A DNA stretch of 64,000 bases, taken from Sphingomonadales bacterium. Its GTDB lineage: Bacteria > Pseudomonadota > Alphaproteobacteria > Sphingomonadales > Sphingomonadaceae. Shown one piece after another: positions 47,253 to 57,420 of the stretch; positions within the stretch are counted from its first letter, which is position 1, and the number at the start of each line of letters is the position of its first letter. The stretch lies in the NCBI GenBank assembly GCA_004173185.1, contig SEFZ01000017.1:1-64000 (forward strand), given 5' to 3'. The notes below the pieces were generated by a model that worked only from the letters and a program-made list of their open reading frames with translations, made no database searches and was not told the origin of the DNA. The position numbers and the translations under genes were made by a program.

Positions 47253-48410
47253 ATGTTGCTCAACCTCCTGCTCGCCGCGGCGCTGCCGCAATCCATTCCC
47301 ACACAACCGGTAGCCCAGGTCCGGGTCGCGTTCGACGCCAAGGGCGAAACCGGCATCAAGGTATTCGGTCTCGCCGATATCGCCGCGGGCCGCCCGATCG
47401 GCATAGACGATCCGGTGCGCGTCGCTTCGATCTCGAAAATGGTGGTGGCGATCGGCGTGCTGCGCCTCGTTGAACAGGGCAAGCTCAACCTCGATGCGGA
47501 TGTGTCGCGCTATCTCGGCTGGAAGCTGCGCAACCCGGCTTTTCCGAACAAGATCATCACGTTGCGGCTGCTGCTCTCGCACCAATCGAGCCTCACCGAC
47601 AACATCGATTATGTGTTGCCGCTCGACGCCGACATGCGCGCGATCCTCGAAAAGCCCGAGGCTTGGGACGCCAAGCATGCGCCGGGAAGCTGGTTTCACT
47701 ACGCCAATTTCAACACGCCGGTGGTCGCCGCAGTGATGGAAAAGGTGACGGGCGAGCGCTTCGACAAACTCATGGAGCGCCTCGTCCTCAAGCCGCTCAA
47801 CCTCGATGCCTGCTACCAGTTCGTCACCTGCTCCGAACCCGCGATCAAGCGCGCGGTGGTGATTTATCGCGCCGGCGAGCCGACCAAGGACGACCACAAG
47901 GGCATGCTGCCCCCCTGCCCCGTCACCCCCGCAACCGATGGCAGTTGCGATCTTTCGGTGTGGAAGCCCGGTCGCAACGGCGCGACCTTCTCGCCGCAAG
48001 GTGGCCTGCGCATCTCGGCGCGCGGATTGGCCACGATCGGGCGGATGCTGCTCAACCGGGGAACGCTGAACGGCACCCGCGTGCTCAGCGCCCGCTCGGT
48101 CGCCACGCTCGAAACGCCGTTATGGACCTATAACGGCAGCAATGCCGACAACGACAATGGCTTCCACTGCACCTATGGCCTCGCGACCGAAATCCTAGCG
48201 ACGCCGGTCAGCGGCTGTCGTGACGATCCGTTCGGCGACGGCGTGCGCCGCTTCGGCCATGCTGGTGAAGCCTATGGCCTCAAGTCCGGTCTGTGGATCG
48301 ACCGCAAGAGTGGCACCGGTGTAGCCTATTTCTCGACCGACGTGCCCGCAGCACCGGGCAAGCGATCGGCGTGGAGCCTGACTGAGGAAATGCAGGCGCG
48401 GCCGGATTAA
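47253..48410 (+). CDS. beta-lactamase-fold serine hydrolase, exported
   Basis: A 385-residue class C-like hydrolase with an N-terminal hydrophobic stretch ([12 protein letters not shown]). Ser59-Ile-Ser-Lys62 is the SxxK motif, FHYANF the YxN-type motif and FGHAGEAYG a HxG triad element. Three cysteines (CYQFVTC, DGSCD) may form disulfides. It could act on D-residue peptides or esters; substrate unknown. It diverges from the LysR gene, so it may be co-regulated with the D-glutamate genes. The best ribosome site (CCGGAG) serves another frame, so the start is tentative. Confidence 0.82.
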   Translation: MLLNLLLAAALPQSIPTQPVAQVRVAFDAKGETGIKVFGLADIAAGRPIGIDDPVRVASISKMVVAIGVLRLVEQGKLNLDADVSRYLGWKLRNPAFPNKIITLRLLLSHQSSLTDNIDYVLPLDADMRAILEKPEAWDAKHAPGSWFHYANFNTPVVAAVMEKVTGERFDKLMERLVLKPLNLDACYQFVTCSEPAIKRAVVIYRAGEPTKDDHKGMLPPCPVTPATDGSCDLSVWKPGRNGATFSPQGGLRISARGLATIGRMLLNRGTLNGTRVLSARSVATLETPLWTYNGSNADNDNGFHCTYGLATEILATPVSGCRDDPFGDGVRRFGHAGEAYGLKSGLWIDRKSGTGVAYFSTDVPAAPGKRSAWSLTEEMQARPD

Positions 48411-48437
48411 GCGCCGGCCTTCGAACATCCGCGCCGC

Positions 48438-48564
48438 CGCGAATGTTCCCTAATGTTCGCACTGACCATGGGCCCTTTCCGGACCGCATTTTTCAAAGAG
48501 CAGGTGGCATAGCCATGGCGATTCCACCTGCTCAGCCAAGCAGGTGAAATCCTACATTACAAGC
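48438..48564. repeat. dispersed repeat, copy B (inverted relative to copy A)
   Basis: It matches the reverse complement of 39176-39288 along most of its length, with a short insertion. The right part forms a CACCTGCT...AGCAGGTG hairpin. It lies between the converging serine hydrolase and M16 genes. Confidence 0.7.
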
Positions 48565-48566
48565 GA

Positions 48567-51401
48567 CTAGGACGGATCGCCCAGTATCCGCGCATCGAGA
48601 TCGAGCGAGCCCACCGGGATCACTTCGACCTGCGGATGCGCCGCGCGAAGCTTGTCGATGAAGAGCTTGGCGTCGCCGACGATGACGATGGTCGCGCGGC
48701 TGCTGTCCACCGATGCACGCGCAGCCGCCGCGGCCGCCTCGGGCGTCACTGTGCCGATCCGTTCGCGCAGCGTGACTGCGGTCGTGGGCGGCAAGCCCTG
48801 TAGCGTCAGCGATGCCAGCGAAGAGGCGAAGCCCCCGCTGCTCTCCGATTGACGGACGATGCCGCCTTGCAAGAACGCCACACGCTGCGCGGTCGTCGTC
48901 GCGTCAAGCGGTTCGCTCGCCAGCTTCTTCATCTCGGTGATGAAGATGTCCGCGACCTCGGGCGCGCTCTCATTCTTGGTCTGCGCGCTTGCGATCATCG
49001 TCCCCGCACCCGCACGGCTCGATAGCGAGCTATATGCGCCATAAGACAGCGCCCGCTTGGTGCGGATTTCCTGAAACAGCCGCCCGTTCGATCCCGCGCC
49101 GAGGATGGCATTGGCAACCATCAGATCCGGGAAAGTCGGATCGCTCCGCGACGGGATACGCAGGCCAGCGCTCACCGCCGCCTGACCCGCGCCGGGCATA
49201 TCGACCACGATCAGCCGCGGCTTGGCGACATAGCCGCCCGGTGCGGCGGGAGCGACAGGCGCAGCGCCCGATGCCTGCCAGTTGCCGAACAGCTTGTCCG
49301 CGATCCGCTTGGCTTCGGGCGCTCCGATGCCGCCGGTGACGATCATCGTCGCAGTATCCGGCCGCCACCAGCGATTGCGCTGCGCGAGCAGATCGTCCCG
49401 CGTCAGCGCGCCGAGCGATGCGGGCGTCGCGACCCCGCCATAAGGCGCAGCGCCATATATGGCGCGCTGCATCGTCATCCCGGCGAGCGAGCCCGGATCC
49501 TTGAGCGACACCTGAAGCTGATCGACCGTCCGCTTGCGCTCCTTGCCAAACTCATCGGCCGGGAAGGACGCGTTGCGCGCTACATCGGCGAGGATCGCCC
49601 CCGCCGCATCGAGCGCCGCGACGGGCGCGGTGATGCTGAGGATCGTGCCGTCCATCCCGGCGCTCGCATTGAGGTTTGCGCCGAGCGCCTCGACCTGCCC
49701 CGCGATCTGTTTCGCGGTGCGCGATGCGGTGCCCTTGGTCGCAAGCTGCGCTGCCATATAGGCAAGGCCCGCGCGCCCTGCGGGATCGGTCGAACCGCCG
49801 CCCTTGAAGATCAGCACGATCGTCGCGATCGGCGTGTTGCCGGTACGCGCGCTGACCAGCTTCATCCCGTTGCCATGCTGGCTTTCCGCGATCACCGGCG
49901 GGGTCACCGGCACTGCCTCCGAAGGCTCGGGCGGGCTCTGCCGCTCGCCCTCGGGCGCCAGTGTGAGCGCCACCCCGGTCGCGGGAGGCACTGTCGCCCA
50001 TACCGGCATCTTCACCGGATTGGCCCAATTGTCCTTCTCGCCCGCCGGGCGCTTGCTCTCATCGAGATAGCGAATGTCGACCCGCGCCTCGGGCGCGAGA
50101 TATTTGCGCGCGACCCGCTGCACATCGGCAATCGTCACCTTGCCGATCGCGACAAGCCTTTTGTCGAGCGCCTTGGGATCGCCGGTGCGCACCATCGCTT
50201 CGCCCAGCGCGAACGCCCGGCCCGAAAAAGTCTCGCGCTCGCCCAGCGCCGAGGAGAGGATTTCGTTCTTCGCCTCGGCCAGTTCGGCCGCCGTCACGGG
50301 CTGGTCGCGCAGCTTGGCGATCTCGGCGGCGAGCGCCTTCTCGGCCTCCTCGACGGTCGCGCCGCTGGCGAGCGTCACCACCGGCGCGAGATACCCACCA
50401 TCCTCGATATCGGAAAATTGGCTGCCGGCTGACGTCGCGATCGGCTTGTCGAACACCAGAGCCTGTTTCAGCCGCGAGCTGTCCCCCGTCGACAAGATGC
50501 CGTCGAGCACGAGCAACGGCGCGATATCCGGATGCGACGAACCCGGGATGCGCCAGGTGGAAGCGATCAGCGGGAGCGGCACGTTGGGCGCATAAGCGGT
50601 GACCGCACGCGGGCTGGTGCGCGGCTTCTCGACCGCCGTGATCGCGAGCGGGATCGCCGATTTGCGGCGCGGCACGCTTTCGAAATAGCGGTTCACCAGC
50701 GCATCGAGCTTCGCCGGATCGAAATTGCCCGCGACGATCAGCGTCGCGGTGTCCGGACCGTAATAGGCTTCGTGGAAAGCCCTTGCATCCTCCAGCGTCG
50801 CCGCGTCGAGCTGCTCTAGGCTGCCGATCCCCGAGCGGCGATTGTTGAGCGTGTCATAGCTATTCTCGTCCATCACCAGCCGCAGCCGGCCATAAGCGGG
50901 CGCAAGGATACGCTGGCGATATTCCTCCTTCACAACGTTCCGCTCGGTCTCGAACACTTCCTTGTCGATCACCGGCCGCGCCATGCGCTCGGCATGCGTC
51001 CACAACATGGTTTCCAGATATTGCGCGGGCACCGTCTCGTAATAATTGGTGCGATCGAACCAGGTCGATGCGTTGCGCACGCCGCCGACATTCTCGGTCA
51101 GGCGGTTGATCATATTGTAGGGCATGTTGCGCGTCTTGCGCGACAATATGTGCTCGAAAAGATGCGCGAAGCCCGAGCGGCCATCGGGATCATGCTTCGA
51201 TCCGACATCGTACCAGACCTGTACCGTAACGTTCGGCGTAGTCGTGTCGCGGATCGCGATGACCTTGAGCCCGTTGGGCAAGGTCCGCTCGGTGAATTTC
51301 AGCGGCGGGACGACGATCTGCGCGGGAGCCTCCTGGGCATGGACGATGCCGGGAAGTGCGACGCCGGCCAGCAGAAACGCGGCGGCAAAACGAATGTTCA
51401 T
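48567..51401 (-). CDS. M16 zinc metallopeptidase (double-domain)
   Basis: A 944-residue exported peptidase with a signal peptide (FAAAFLLAGVALPGIVHAQ). The first domain keeps the inverted zinc motif His80-Leu-Phe-Glu83-His84 and NVVKEEYRQR further on. The second half repeats the M16 fold without a zinc site, as expected for a two-domain clam-shell that digests short peptides. The ATG at 51401 follows AAGGATTC; the earlier one at 51419 lacks such support. It lies at the far end of the scavenging cluster, next to copy B of the dispersed repeat. Confidence 0.92.
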   Translation of the reverse strand: MNIRFAAAFLLAGVALPGIVHAQEAPAQIVVPPLKFTERTLPNGLKVIAIRDTTTPNVTVQVWYDVGSKHDPDGRSGFAHLFEHILSRKTRNMPYNMINRLTENVGGVRNASTWFDRTNYYETVPAQYLETMLWTHAERMARPVIDKEVFETERNVVKEEYRQRILAPAYGRLRLVMDENSYDTLNNRRSGIGSLEQLDAATLEDARAFHEAYYGPDTATLIVAGNFDPAKLDALVNRYFESVPRRKSAIPLAITAVEKPRTSPRAVTAYAPNVPLPLIASTWRIPGSSHPDIAPLLVLDGILSTGDSSRLKQALVFDKPIATSAGSQFSDIEDGGYLAPVVTLASGATVEEAEKALAAEIAKLRDQPVTAAELAEAKNEILSSALGERETFSGRAFALGEAMVRTGDPKALDKRLVAIGKVTIADVQRVARKYLAPEARVDIRYLDESKRPAGEKDNWANPVKMPVWATVPPATGVALTLAPEGERQSPPEPSEAVPVTPPVIAESQHGNGMKLVSARTGNTPIATIVLIFKGGGSTDPAGRAGLAYMAAQLATKGTASRTAKQIAGQVEALGANLNASAGMDGTILSITAPVAALDAAGAILADVARNASFPADEFGKERKRTVDQLQVSLKDPGSLAGMTMQRAIYGAAPYGGVATPASLGALTRDDLLAQRNRWWRPDTATMIVTGGIGAPEAKRIADKLFGNWQASGAAPVAPAAPGGYVAKPRLIVVDMPGAGQAAVSAGLRIPSRSDPTFPDLMVANAILGAGSNGRLFQEIRTKRALSYGAYSSLSSRAGAGTMIASAQTKNESAPEVADIFITEMKKLASEPLDATTTAQRVAFLQGGIVRQSESSGGFASSLASLTLQGLPPTTAVTLRERIGTVTPEAAAAAARASVDSSRATIVIVGDAKLFIDKLRAAHPQVEVIPVGSLDLDARILGDPS

Positions 51402-51466
51402 CCAGAGAATCCTTGGCACATGTCGGACTGCCAGATCATCACAACCGTTCTATTCGCGCAATACGC

Positions 51467-52528
51467 TTAGCCCGTGCCCCCACGCGGCGGCGCGGTTGAG
51501 CTGCGCAGCACCAGACTGGCCTCTACGACGATCGGCCCGTCTGGCGTGGGGCGCCCTGCACGCTCGTCGATGATCAGTTCCACCGCGCGCGCGGTGACCT
51601 CGGCAATCGGCTGGTTGACTGCGGCGAGCGGCGGATGCGTCTGGCGCACGATCGGGGCATCGTCGAAGCTGATCAGCGAGAGATCGCCGGGCACTTCGAT
51701 GCCGCGCTCGCGCGCTACCTCGAGCGTGGCGAGCGCCATGCGATCGTTGCTCGCGATGATCGCGGTGGGCGGCGAAGGCCCGTCGAGCAATTGCGCCGCT
51801 GCAAGCCGTCCCGAAGCCGAGCTGAAATCGCCTTCCGCCAGCAGCCCCTCAATATCGAGCCGGGCGGACTTCATCGTCGCGCGCCAGCCCGCGGTGCGCC
51901 ATCCGCTCAGCGCATAGTCAGAAGGCCCGGCGATGAAGCCGATGCGGCGGTGGCGCAGCTTGATCAGATGCTCGGTGGCGAGCCGCGCGGCACGCTCATC
52001 ATCCATCGTCAGCGCGAAGCCCGGCCCCTCGGCCAGCGAGCCGATCCGCGCGAAGCTGATATGATGATCGATGAGCATCTGGGCGATCACCGGATTGTCC
52101 GAATGCGGTGGGGTCAGGATCACGCCGTCCGGGCGCAGCGCGGCGATGGCGGCGGAAAGCTCTCGCACGATATGATCGCTATGCGTGTCGACCAGTTCGA
52201 CGATCAGCCGATAGCCATATTCGGCGCATTTCAGCATGCCGCCGAGCATCATCTGATCGACCCAATCGGTGCCCTGCCGCTCGCGCCAATCGGCGATGGT
52301 CCGGTCGCGATCGTTGAGCGTCAGGATCAGATAGGAACGCGATCCGCCCATCCGCTGCGCCGCGATCGACGGCACGTAACCGAGCTTCTCGATCGCGGCC
52401 TGCACACGCGCTTTCATCTCGGGCCGCACGTTCGGTTCGTTGTTGATCACGCGGCTGACGGTCTGCAGCGAAACGCCTGCATCCGCCGCCACATGCTTGA
52501 TCGTGATGGACTGTTTCTTGCGCGCCAT
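51467..52528 (-). CDS. LacI-family transcriptional regulator
   Basis: A 353-residue LacI/GalR regulator. The N-terminal HTH (TIKHVAADAGVSLQTVSRVIN) and hinge ALGYVPS-like region precede a periplasmic-binding-protein-like sugar domain (GFIAGPSDY, AIIASNDRMALATLEVARERG, SLISFDDAP). It closes the halogenase-SapC operon and probably represses the TonB receptor and GH3 genes through the GAACGTTC operators at about 60.5 kb. The ATG at 52528 is two bases from the halogenase stop. The sugar effector is unknown. Confidence 0.93.
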   Translation of the reverse strand: MARKKQSITIKHVAADAGVSLQTVSRVINNEPNVRPEMKARVQAAIEKLGYVPSIAAQRMGGSRSYLILTLNDRDRTIADWRERQGTDWVDQMMLGGMLKCAEYGYRLIVELVDTHSDHIVRELSAAIAALRPDGVILTPPHSDNPVIAQMLIDHHISFARIGSLAEGPGFALTMDDERAARLATEHLIKLRHRRIGFIAGPSDYALSGWRTAGWRATMKSARLDIEGLLAEGDFSSASGRLAAAQLLDGPSPPTAIIASNDRMALATLEVARERGIEVPGDLSLISFDDAPIVRQTHPPLAAVNQPIAEVTARAVELIIDERAGRPTPDGPIVVEASLVLRSSTAPPRGGTG

Positions 52529-52530
52529 GC

Positions 52531-54018
52531 TCAGCGGGCCGCGCCACAATATTGCGCAACATAATCGGCATGCGCAGGCAGCGACGCGACGGTGTGCTTC
52601 ACCTGATCGCCCATCACGGTCATCAACTTACCCAATTCCTCGTCGCTCAGTTTCTCGGCAATCGGATGCCAGGCGCGTGGGGTTATCCCCTGCCCCATCA
52701 TCACCTGCACCCAGCTATTCTCGGCGAACAATTCCTCGTTGCGGCGGAATACCCGGCCGGTCTCGCGGAACAGTTCGATCTTCTGGGTCAGGCTGTCCGG
52801 AATGGCCATGCTCTCGCACTGCCGCCAGAACGGGCTGTCGCGGCGCTCGGTCGCCTTATAGTGGAGGATCAGGAAGTCGCGGATCTGCGCCATGTCCTGA
52901 AATTGCTGGTCGTTGAATTCGGCCACATCGCGTTCGCTGATTTCGCTGAGCGGCATCATCCGGATCAGCCGCAGCACGGCGCGCTGGATCAGATGGATGC
53001 TGGTCGATTCCAGCGGCTCCATGAACCCGCCCGACAAGCCGATCGCGACACAGTTGCGGTGCCATTGCTTGCGCCGCACACCGGTCGTGAAGCGCAGCTT
53101 GTTGGGCTGCACGAGCGTTTCGCCCTCGATATTGCCAAGCAACCGCTCCAGCGCGGTGTCGTGATCGAGATAGCGGCTGCAATAGACGATGCCGTTGCCG
53201 ACTCGATGCTGGAGCGGGATGCGCCATTGCCAGCCGGCATCGTGCGCCATCGCCCGCGTGTAGGGCACTGCCGGCCCGACGCTCGCCGTCTGGATCGCAA
53301 TCGCGGAATCGCAGGGCAGCCAGTGCGTCCAGTCATCGAAGCCGGCATGCATCGCTTGCTCGATCAATACGGCGCGAAAGCCGGTGCAATCTAGGAACAG
53401 ATCGCCTTCGATCCGCTGGCCCGATTCCAGCGCCAGCGCCGCGATATCGCCGCTCTCGCTATCCAGTTCGACGCGGGCGATCTTGCCTTCGATCCGCCTG
53501 GCGCCGTCCGCTTCGGCCATCTTGCGCAGAAACTTGGCGTAGAGCCCGGAATCGAGCTGGTACGCATAGTTCATCCGGTCATCGGGCAGATGCGCGAACT
53601 TGCTCTGCAACGCCGCGACCAGTTCGAGGCAATAATCGTCATACGACCCTGCCACGCCATTCGCCCGCGCGCGCATCCAGAAATGCTGGAAGCCAGCCGA
53701 CCAATGGTCCTTCCCCGTCAGCCCGAACGAATGGAAATAGCGGTGCCCCGGCTCCTTCCAATTATCGAACAGGATGCCGAGCTTGAACGTCGCCTGCGTC
53801 GCTCGCATGAAATCGGCTTCGTTGATGCCGAGCAACCGGTTGTACGAGACGAGCGGCGGGATGGTGGATTCGCCCACGCCGATGGTGCCGATCGCATCGG
53901 ATTCCACCAGGGTCAGATCGACTGCATTGCCCAGCGTGCGCGCAATCGCCGCCGCCGCCATCCAGCCCGCGGTGCCGCCGCCCGCGATCACGACCCGACG
54001 CAAACGATGCTCGGTCAT
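52531..54018 (-). CDS. tryptophan-halogenase-family flavoprotein 1
   Basis: A 495-residue FAD-dependent protein. GGGTAGW near residue 13, catalytic-type Lys79 in ATFKLG, and the WxWxIP signature (Trp262, Trp264, Pro267) are kept, so halogenation chemistry is possible. The late EPLESTSIHLIQ matches the active-site Glu-Ser pair. Substrate unknown; the gene neighbourhood suggests a partner in TonB-receptor or sugar-uptake function rather than antibiotic synthesis. It overlaps the cupin gene by four bases. Confidence 0.88.
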   Translation of the reverse strand: MTEHRLRRVVIAGGGTAGWMAAAAIARTLGNAVDLTLVESDAIGTIGVGESTIPPLVSYNRLLGINEADFMRATQATFKLGILFDNWKEPGHRYFHSFGLTGKDHWSAGFQHFWMRARANGVAGSYDDYCLELVAALQSKFAHLPDDRMNYAYQLDSGLYAKFLRKMAEADGARRIEGKIARVELDSESGDIAALALESGQRIEGDLFLDCTGFRAVLIEQAMHAGFDDWTHWLPCDSAIAIQTASVGPAVPYTRAMAHDAGWQWRIPLQHRVGNGIVYCSRYLDHDTALERLLGNIEGETLVQPNKLRFTTGVRRKQWHRNCVAIGLSGGFMEPLESTSIHLIQRAVLRLIRMMPLSEISERDVAEFNDQQFQDMAQIRDFLILHYKATERRDSPFWRQCESMAIPDSLTQKIELFRETGRVFRRNEELFAENSWVQVMMGQGITPRAWHPIAEKLSDEELGKLMTVMGDQVKHTVASLPAHADYVAQYCGAAR

Positions 54019-55046
54019 CGGCTCAGCACCCTTTGGAGGAACCCACGAATGCGCCCGGCGCTTTCAGGCGTAAGCGGCGCGAGCACCCCGCGCCCTTCCT
54101 CCGGGATATGCGCGGTGACGGACTCGTCGTTCCGGAACACATAATAATCGAACATGTCGCGCCAATGCGCCTTGTCGGCATCGGACAGATCGCGGATCGC
54201 CATCATCGCCAGCGTCAGCGCATCCTGTGGCTGGCCCAGCCAGCGCGGCGTATCGCGCCACCAGTAATTGACCAGCACGTTGAACGGCTCGAGCCCCTCG
54301 ACATGGTGCCACCACATCGACGGGATATGCACCGCATCGCCGGGCTCAAGCTCAACCACCTGGGCATGGCGCAGCGCTTCCGCGAAGCGCGGATGTGCTG
54401 CGAAATCGGGGGCGTGGAAATCGACCATGCTGACCGCGCGACCCGCAGGCGTATTATCCACCGGCCCAAGATAGAGATTGCGGAACTGATCGGGCGGAAA
54501 CAGCGTGAAACGCCGCCTGCCAACCGCGCAGCAGGCCAGATTGTCCGGAAAATCATTATGCGCGGCGATGCGCGTCGGCGTGCCCATCCAGATGCTGGCG
54601 AGGGAATCGCGCGCACCGAGGTCGATATGGTTGGCCGCGTGCAATCCGTCGAAGAAATCGTGCATGTCGATCGATGCGAGATAGACCGGTGGCGCATCGG
54701 CCTTGCCTTCGTCCACGTCGATCTGACCGAACACTTCACCCAGCGGCGCCTGCACCGTCTGGAAGTTCATCCCCATTGCGGCGTCGTAAAACAGCCGCCC
54801 GCCGCTGCCCCGCGTGCCAACCGCAACGGTGAACGGTCGGGGCTTTGCATGGGCCAGCAGATAATCGCGCGCCGCCTTGCCCGATTGCTGCGCGGCCTGA
54901 ACCAACGGCCAGTCCTTCGCCAGCCCGCGCACCACGAAGGGCGTCGTCGCGGCGCGCAGTTCGGCATCGAGCGCCGCTGCATCCGCAACCGTCACTTCAC
55001 GAATGGAAGCGAGCCCCTTCAAGATGCCGGGATCGGCCTCAGCCAT
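54015..55046 (-). CDS. cupin-8/JmjC-type protein
   Basis: A 343-residue protein with a cupin-like (JmjC/FIH-type) fold. The Fe(II)-binding HND motif is in RIAAHNDFPDN, and a later His in MWWHHVEG could complete the facial triad. GVVRGLAKDWPLV-like segment at the N-terminus is typical of cupin-8. It may be a 2-oxoglutarate-dependent oxygenase acting on a protein or small molecule; activity is unproven. It overlaps SapC by 8 bases and the halogenase by 4. Confidence 0.8.
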   Translation of the reverse strand: MAEADPGILKGLASIREVTVADAAALDAELRAATTPFVVRGLAKDWPLVQAAQQSGKAARDYLLAHAKPRPFTVAVGTRGSGGRLFYDAAMGMNFQTVQAPLGEVFGQIDVDEGKADAPPVYLASIDMHDFFDGLHAANHIDLGARDSLASIWMGTPTRIAAHNDFPDNLACCAVGRRRFTLFPPDQFRNLYLGPVDNTPAGRAVSMVDFHAPDFAAHPRFAEALRHAQVVELEPGDAVHIPSMWWHHVEGLEPFNVLVNYWWRDTPRWLGQPQDALTLAMMAIRDLSDADKAHWRDMFDYYVFRNDESVTAHIPEEGRGVLAPLTPESAGRIRGFLQRVLSR

Positions 55047-55752
55047 GCGTGCGCCGGTTCTTGCGCGCGATCAGGGCGGAGAGATTGGCGAGCGAAGCCA
55101 ATGCCATGAAGATCGGCATCAGATGCCCCGCCGCATGCAGTTCGCCGAGAGCCGCTGCATCGAGCGCCTGCAGCTTCTCTTCGTCGATCACATGGAAGCC
55201 GACCAGCCGGTTGGTCGCGCCGTCATCGAGCGTGACTTCGAGGATCAGCGGTTCGAGCAGCTCGTAGCGGCGCAGTGCTTCGAAGAAGTCGCCCGATTCC
55301 CGATAGCCGTCATCGAGCGCGCCGAGCTTTTCGATGATCGTCTCAAGATAGGGGCTGGGATTTCCCGCCTCATCGAATACGCGAACCCCCTCGCCGCCTG
55401 CGATGCGCGGGCTGCCCATATCGATATGGACTTGCTTTATCGCTGCTTCGGTCGGGCTTCCGCCGATCAGGAATGGCTGGATATCCATCGAGAGCGGGCG
55501 GACCTGCGCATCCCAACGGCCGTTTTCGAGATAGAGGTTCTCGCCCGCTTCGAACCCGAAGATCGCCAGCGCGACAAAGCCATCGCGCTCGGCATTCATC
55601 CGGAACAGGATCGGATAATCGGTCTGCACCTGACGAAACTCGCTCGGCACGGTGATGGCGGACATCACGGCATCGCCCAGATCGGCGCTGCGCTCGGTGC
55701 GGATGCGAAGATCGGCATGCACTTCGGAAGTCAGGATCGCGTGGTTGGTCAT
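55039..55752 (-). CDS. SapC family protein
   Basis: A 237-residue soluble protein of the SapC family, with [19 protein letters not shown] near residue 35 and later [17 protein letters not shown]. The name comes from Vibrio peptide-transport annotations and does not establish function. In sphingomonads the gene regularly neighbours TonB receptors and halogenase genes, as it does here. It overlaps both neighbours, which shows a single translational unit. Confidence 0.83.
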   Translation of the reverse strand: MTNHAILTSEVHADLRIRTERSADLGDAVMSAITVPSEFRQVQTDYPILFRMNAERDGFVALAIFGFEAGENLYLENGRWDAQVRPLSMDIQPFLIGGSPTEAAIKQVHIDMGSPRIAGGEGVRVFDEAGNPSPYLETIIEKLGALDDGYRESGDFFEALRRYELLEPLILEVTLDDGATNRLVGFHVIDEEKLQALDAAALGELHAAGHLMPIFMALASLANLSALIARKNRRTHG

Positions 55753-57308
55753 TCAGCCATTCTTTTGTCTGAGGATGGTCGTTCGGCGCGCAACGCATCG
55801 AGATAGGCGCGGTTCTCAGGCAGGCTCGCGGCAAGCGCTCGCCCGCGCTGCTCGGCCTGCCGCATGTGCCCCGCTATCGCTTCGCTCGCTTGCCTTCGGA
55901 TAGCGCCCGGCGCGGGCGGCGGATAGCCCATGCCGTAGAGAACATATTGATAGCTCGCCGCCGGGAAAATCTCGTCCGCCATCGGAAAGTCGGTGATCGA
56001 AGGCGGCTGATCGCGCCAGATTTCGAGCAGGTCGCAGAGCCGCGGCGGGATCGAAGCCGGATCGCGGTTTGCCTGCCAATAGGGCTCGTCGCGCTTGCTT
56101 GGCACATAATGGAGCTTGAGGAACTCGACGACGCGATCCCAGCGATAGCGAAACCGATCGTTGAAGCGCCGCGCGTGCAAATCCATGGCACCGCGCGTTG
56201 AAGGGAAATTGTCGAGCAATGCCTCCAGCGACAGCTCGATCATCACGATCGCCGATGCTTCCAGCGGCTCGAGGAAGCCAGCCGAGAGCCCGACCGCCAG
56301 GCAATTGCGCTCCCAGAAGCGCTCGCGGTGCCCCGATCGGAAGACCAGCCGGCGGAACGAAGGTGCCACCTCACCCGCCGGCATCGTCGCGCGCAGATAA
56401 GCGCCGAGTGTCTCCGCCGCGACTTCGTCGGTCATGTATTTGGAGGAATAGACACAGCCGACCCCGCGCCGCGCTGGCAGGCCGATGTCCCAGATCCATC
56501 CTGCCGCGTGCGCGGTGGCGGTCGTCTGCGATGCGATCGGGCTGTCAGGCGCAACCGGCACCTGCACCGCCAATGCGCGATCGTTGAACAGCACATCGCT
56601 GCGATCGATGAACGGAACGCCGAACTGCTCACCGATCAGCAGCGCGGCATGGCCGGTGCAATCGAGGAACAGATCGCCCTCCAACTCGCCCGATCCGCGC
56701 GTCTGTACCGCGGCGATGTCGCCATTTTCGGCCATAGTCACGCCGGTCACGTGATCGCGAATATGCTCCACACCCAATCGCTGGACCGCGTGGCGCGACA
56801 ACAGGCCCGCGAGCTTCGCCGCATCGAGGTGATAGGCGTAGTTCAGCGCCCCGGCATAATCGGGCATCGCCCGCTGGCGGGGAGCGAGATGCAGCGCGGC
56901 GATGCGCGGCTGCGGCCCCATTGCTGCGGCGAAGGGCATGTCCCCTGCCTGTTGCCACGCAGCGACCAGCGCATGCGGATCGCCATCGATCGGCGGCACG
57001 AAGGGATGGTAATAGGAATCGTCGGCCGCGCCCGTCCGCCAGCCGTCAAAGCGCGAGCCTTGTTTGAACGAAGCATCGCAGGCGAGCAGGAAATCGGCCT
57101 CGGAAATCCCGATCCGTTCGAGCGTGCGCCGCATCGTCGGCCAGGTGCCCTCACCCACGCCGATCGTGGGAATATCGGGAGATTCGATCAGGGTGACGCT
57201 GAGGGGTTCAACAGCGTCAGGATTTGCCCGCGCCGCGATCAGGCACGCCGCGAGCCATCCGGCGGTTCCCCCACCGACGATCACGATCCTGCGCACTGAC
57301 GTGTCCAA
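55749..57308 (-). CDS. tryptophan-halogenase-family flavoprotein 2 (altered signature)
   Basis: A 519-residue FAD-dependent protein of the same family as its neighbour. GGGTAGW and Lys82 (DASFKQG) are intact, but the WxWxIP signature reads WIWDIG (Trp271, Trp273, Gly276), losing the proline. Its [10 protein letters not shown] replaces the usual EST with EAS. These changes may reshape the active site. It heads the four-gene overlapping run with SapC, the cupin and halogenase 1. Confidence 0.85.
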   Translation of the reverse strand: MDTSVRRIVIVGGGTAGWLAACLIAARANPDAVEPLSVTLIESPDIPTIGVGEGTWPTMRRTLERIGISEADFLLACDASFKQGSRFDGWRTGAADDSYYHPFVPPIDGDPHALVAAWQQAGDMPFAAAMGPQPRIAALHLAPRQRAMPDYAGALNYAYHLDAAKLAGLLSRHAVQRLGVEHIRDHVTGVTMAENGDIAAVQTRGSGELEGDLFLDCTGHAALLIGEQFGVPFIDRSDVLFNDRALAVQVPVAPDSPIASQTTATAHAAGWIWDIGLPARRGVGCVYSSKYMTDEVAAETLGAYLRATMPAGEVAPSFRRLVFRSGHRERFWERNCLAVGLSAGFLEPLEASAIVMIELSLEALLDNFPSTRGAMDLHARRFNDRFRYRWDRVVEFLKLHYVPSKRDEPYWQANRDPASIPPRLCDLLEIWRDQPPSITDFPMADEIFPAASYQYVLYGMGYPPPAPGAIRRQASEAIAGHMRQAEQRGRALAASLPENRAYLDALRAERPSSDKRMAE

Positions 57309-57355
57309 CGCTAACGCCCCGCCTGGTTGCGGCTACAGCCTGCCGCGCAATAGGC

Positions 57356-57383
57356 AAGAAGGCCACCCCCCGAAGGAGGTGGC
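57356..57383 (-). terminator. terminator after sugar TonB receptor
   Basis: GCCACCCCC (57362-57370) pairs with GGAGGTGGC (57375-57383) with one mismatch and is followed on the minus strand by CTTCTTG. It separates the receptor from halogenase 2, implying partial read-through or a separate promoter for the operon. Confidence 0.65.
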
Positions 57384-57420
57384 ACTTCCCGCATCTTCCG
57401 ATCCGGTGCGACCCGATAGA

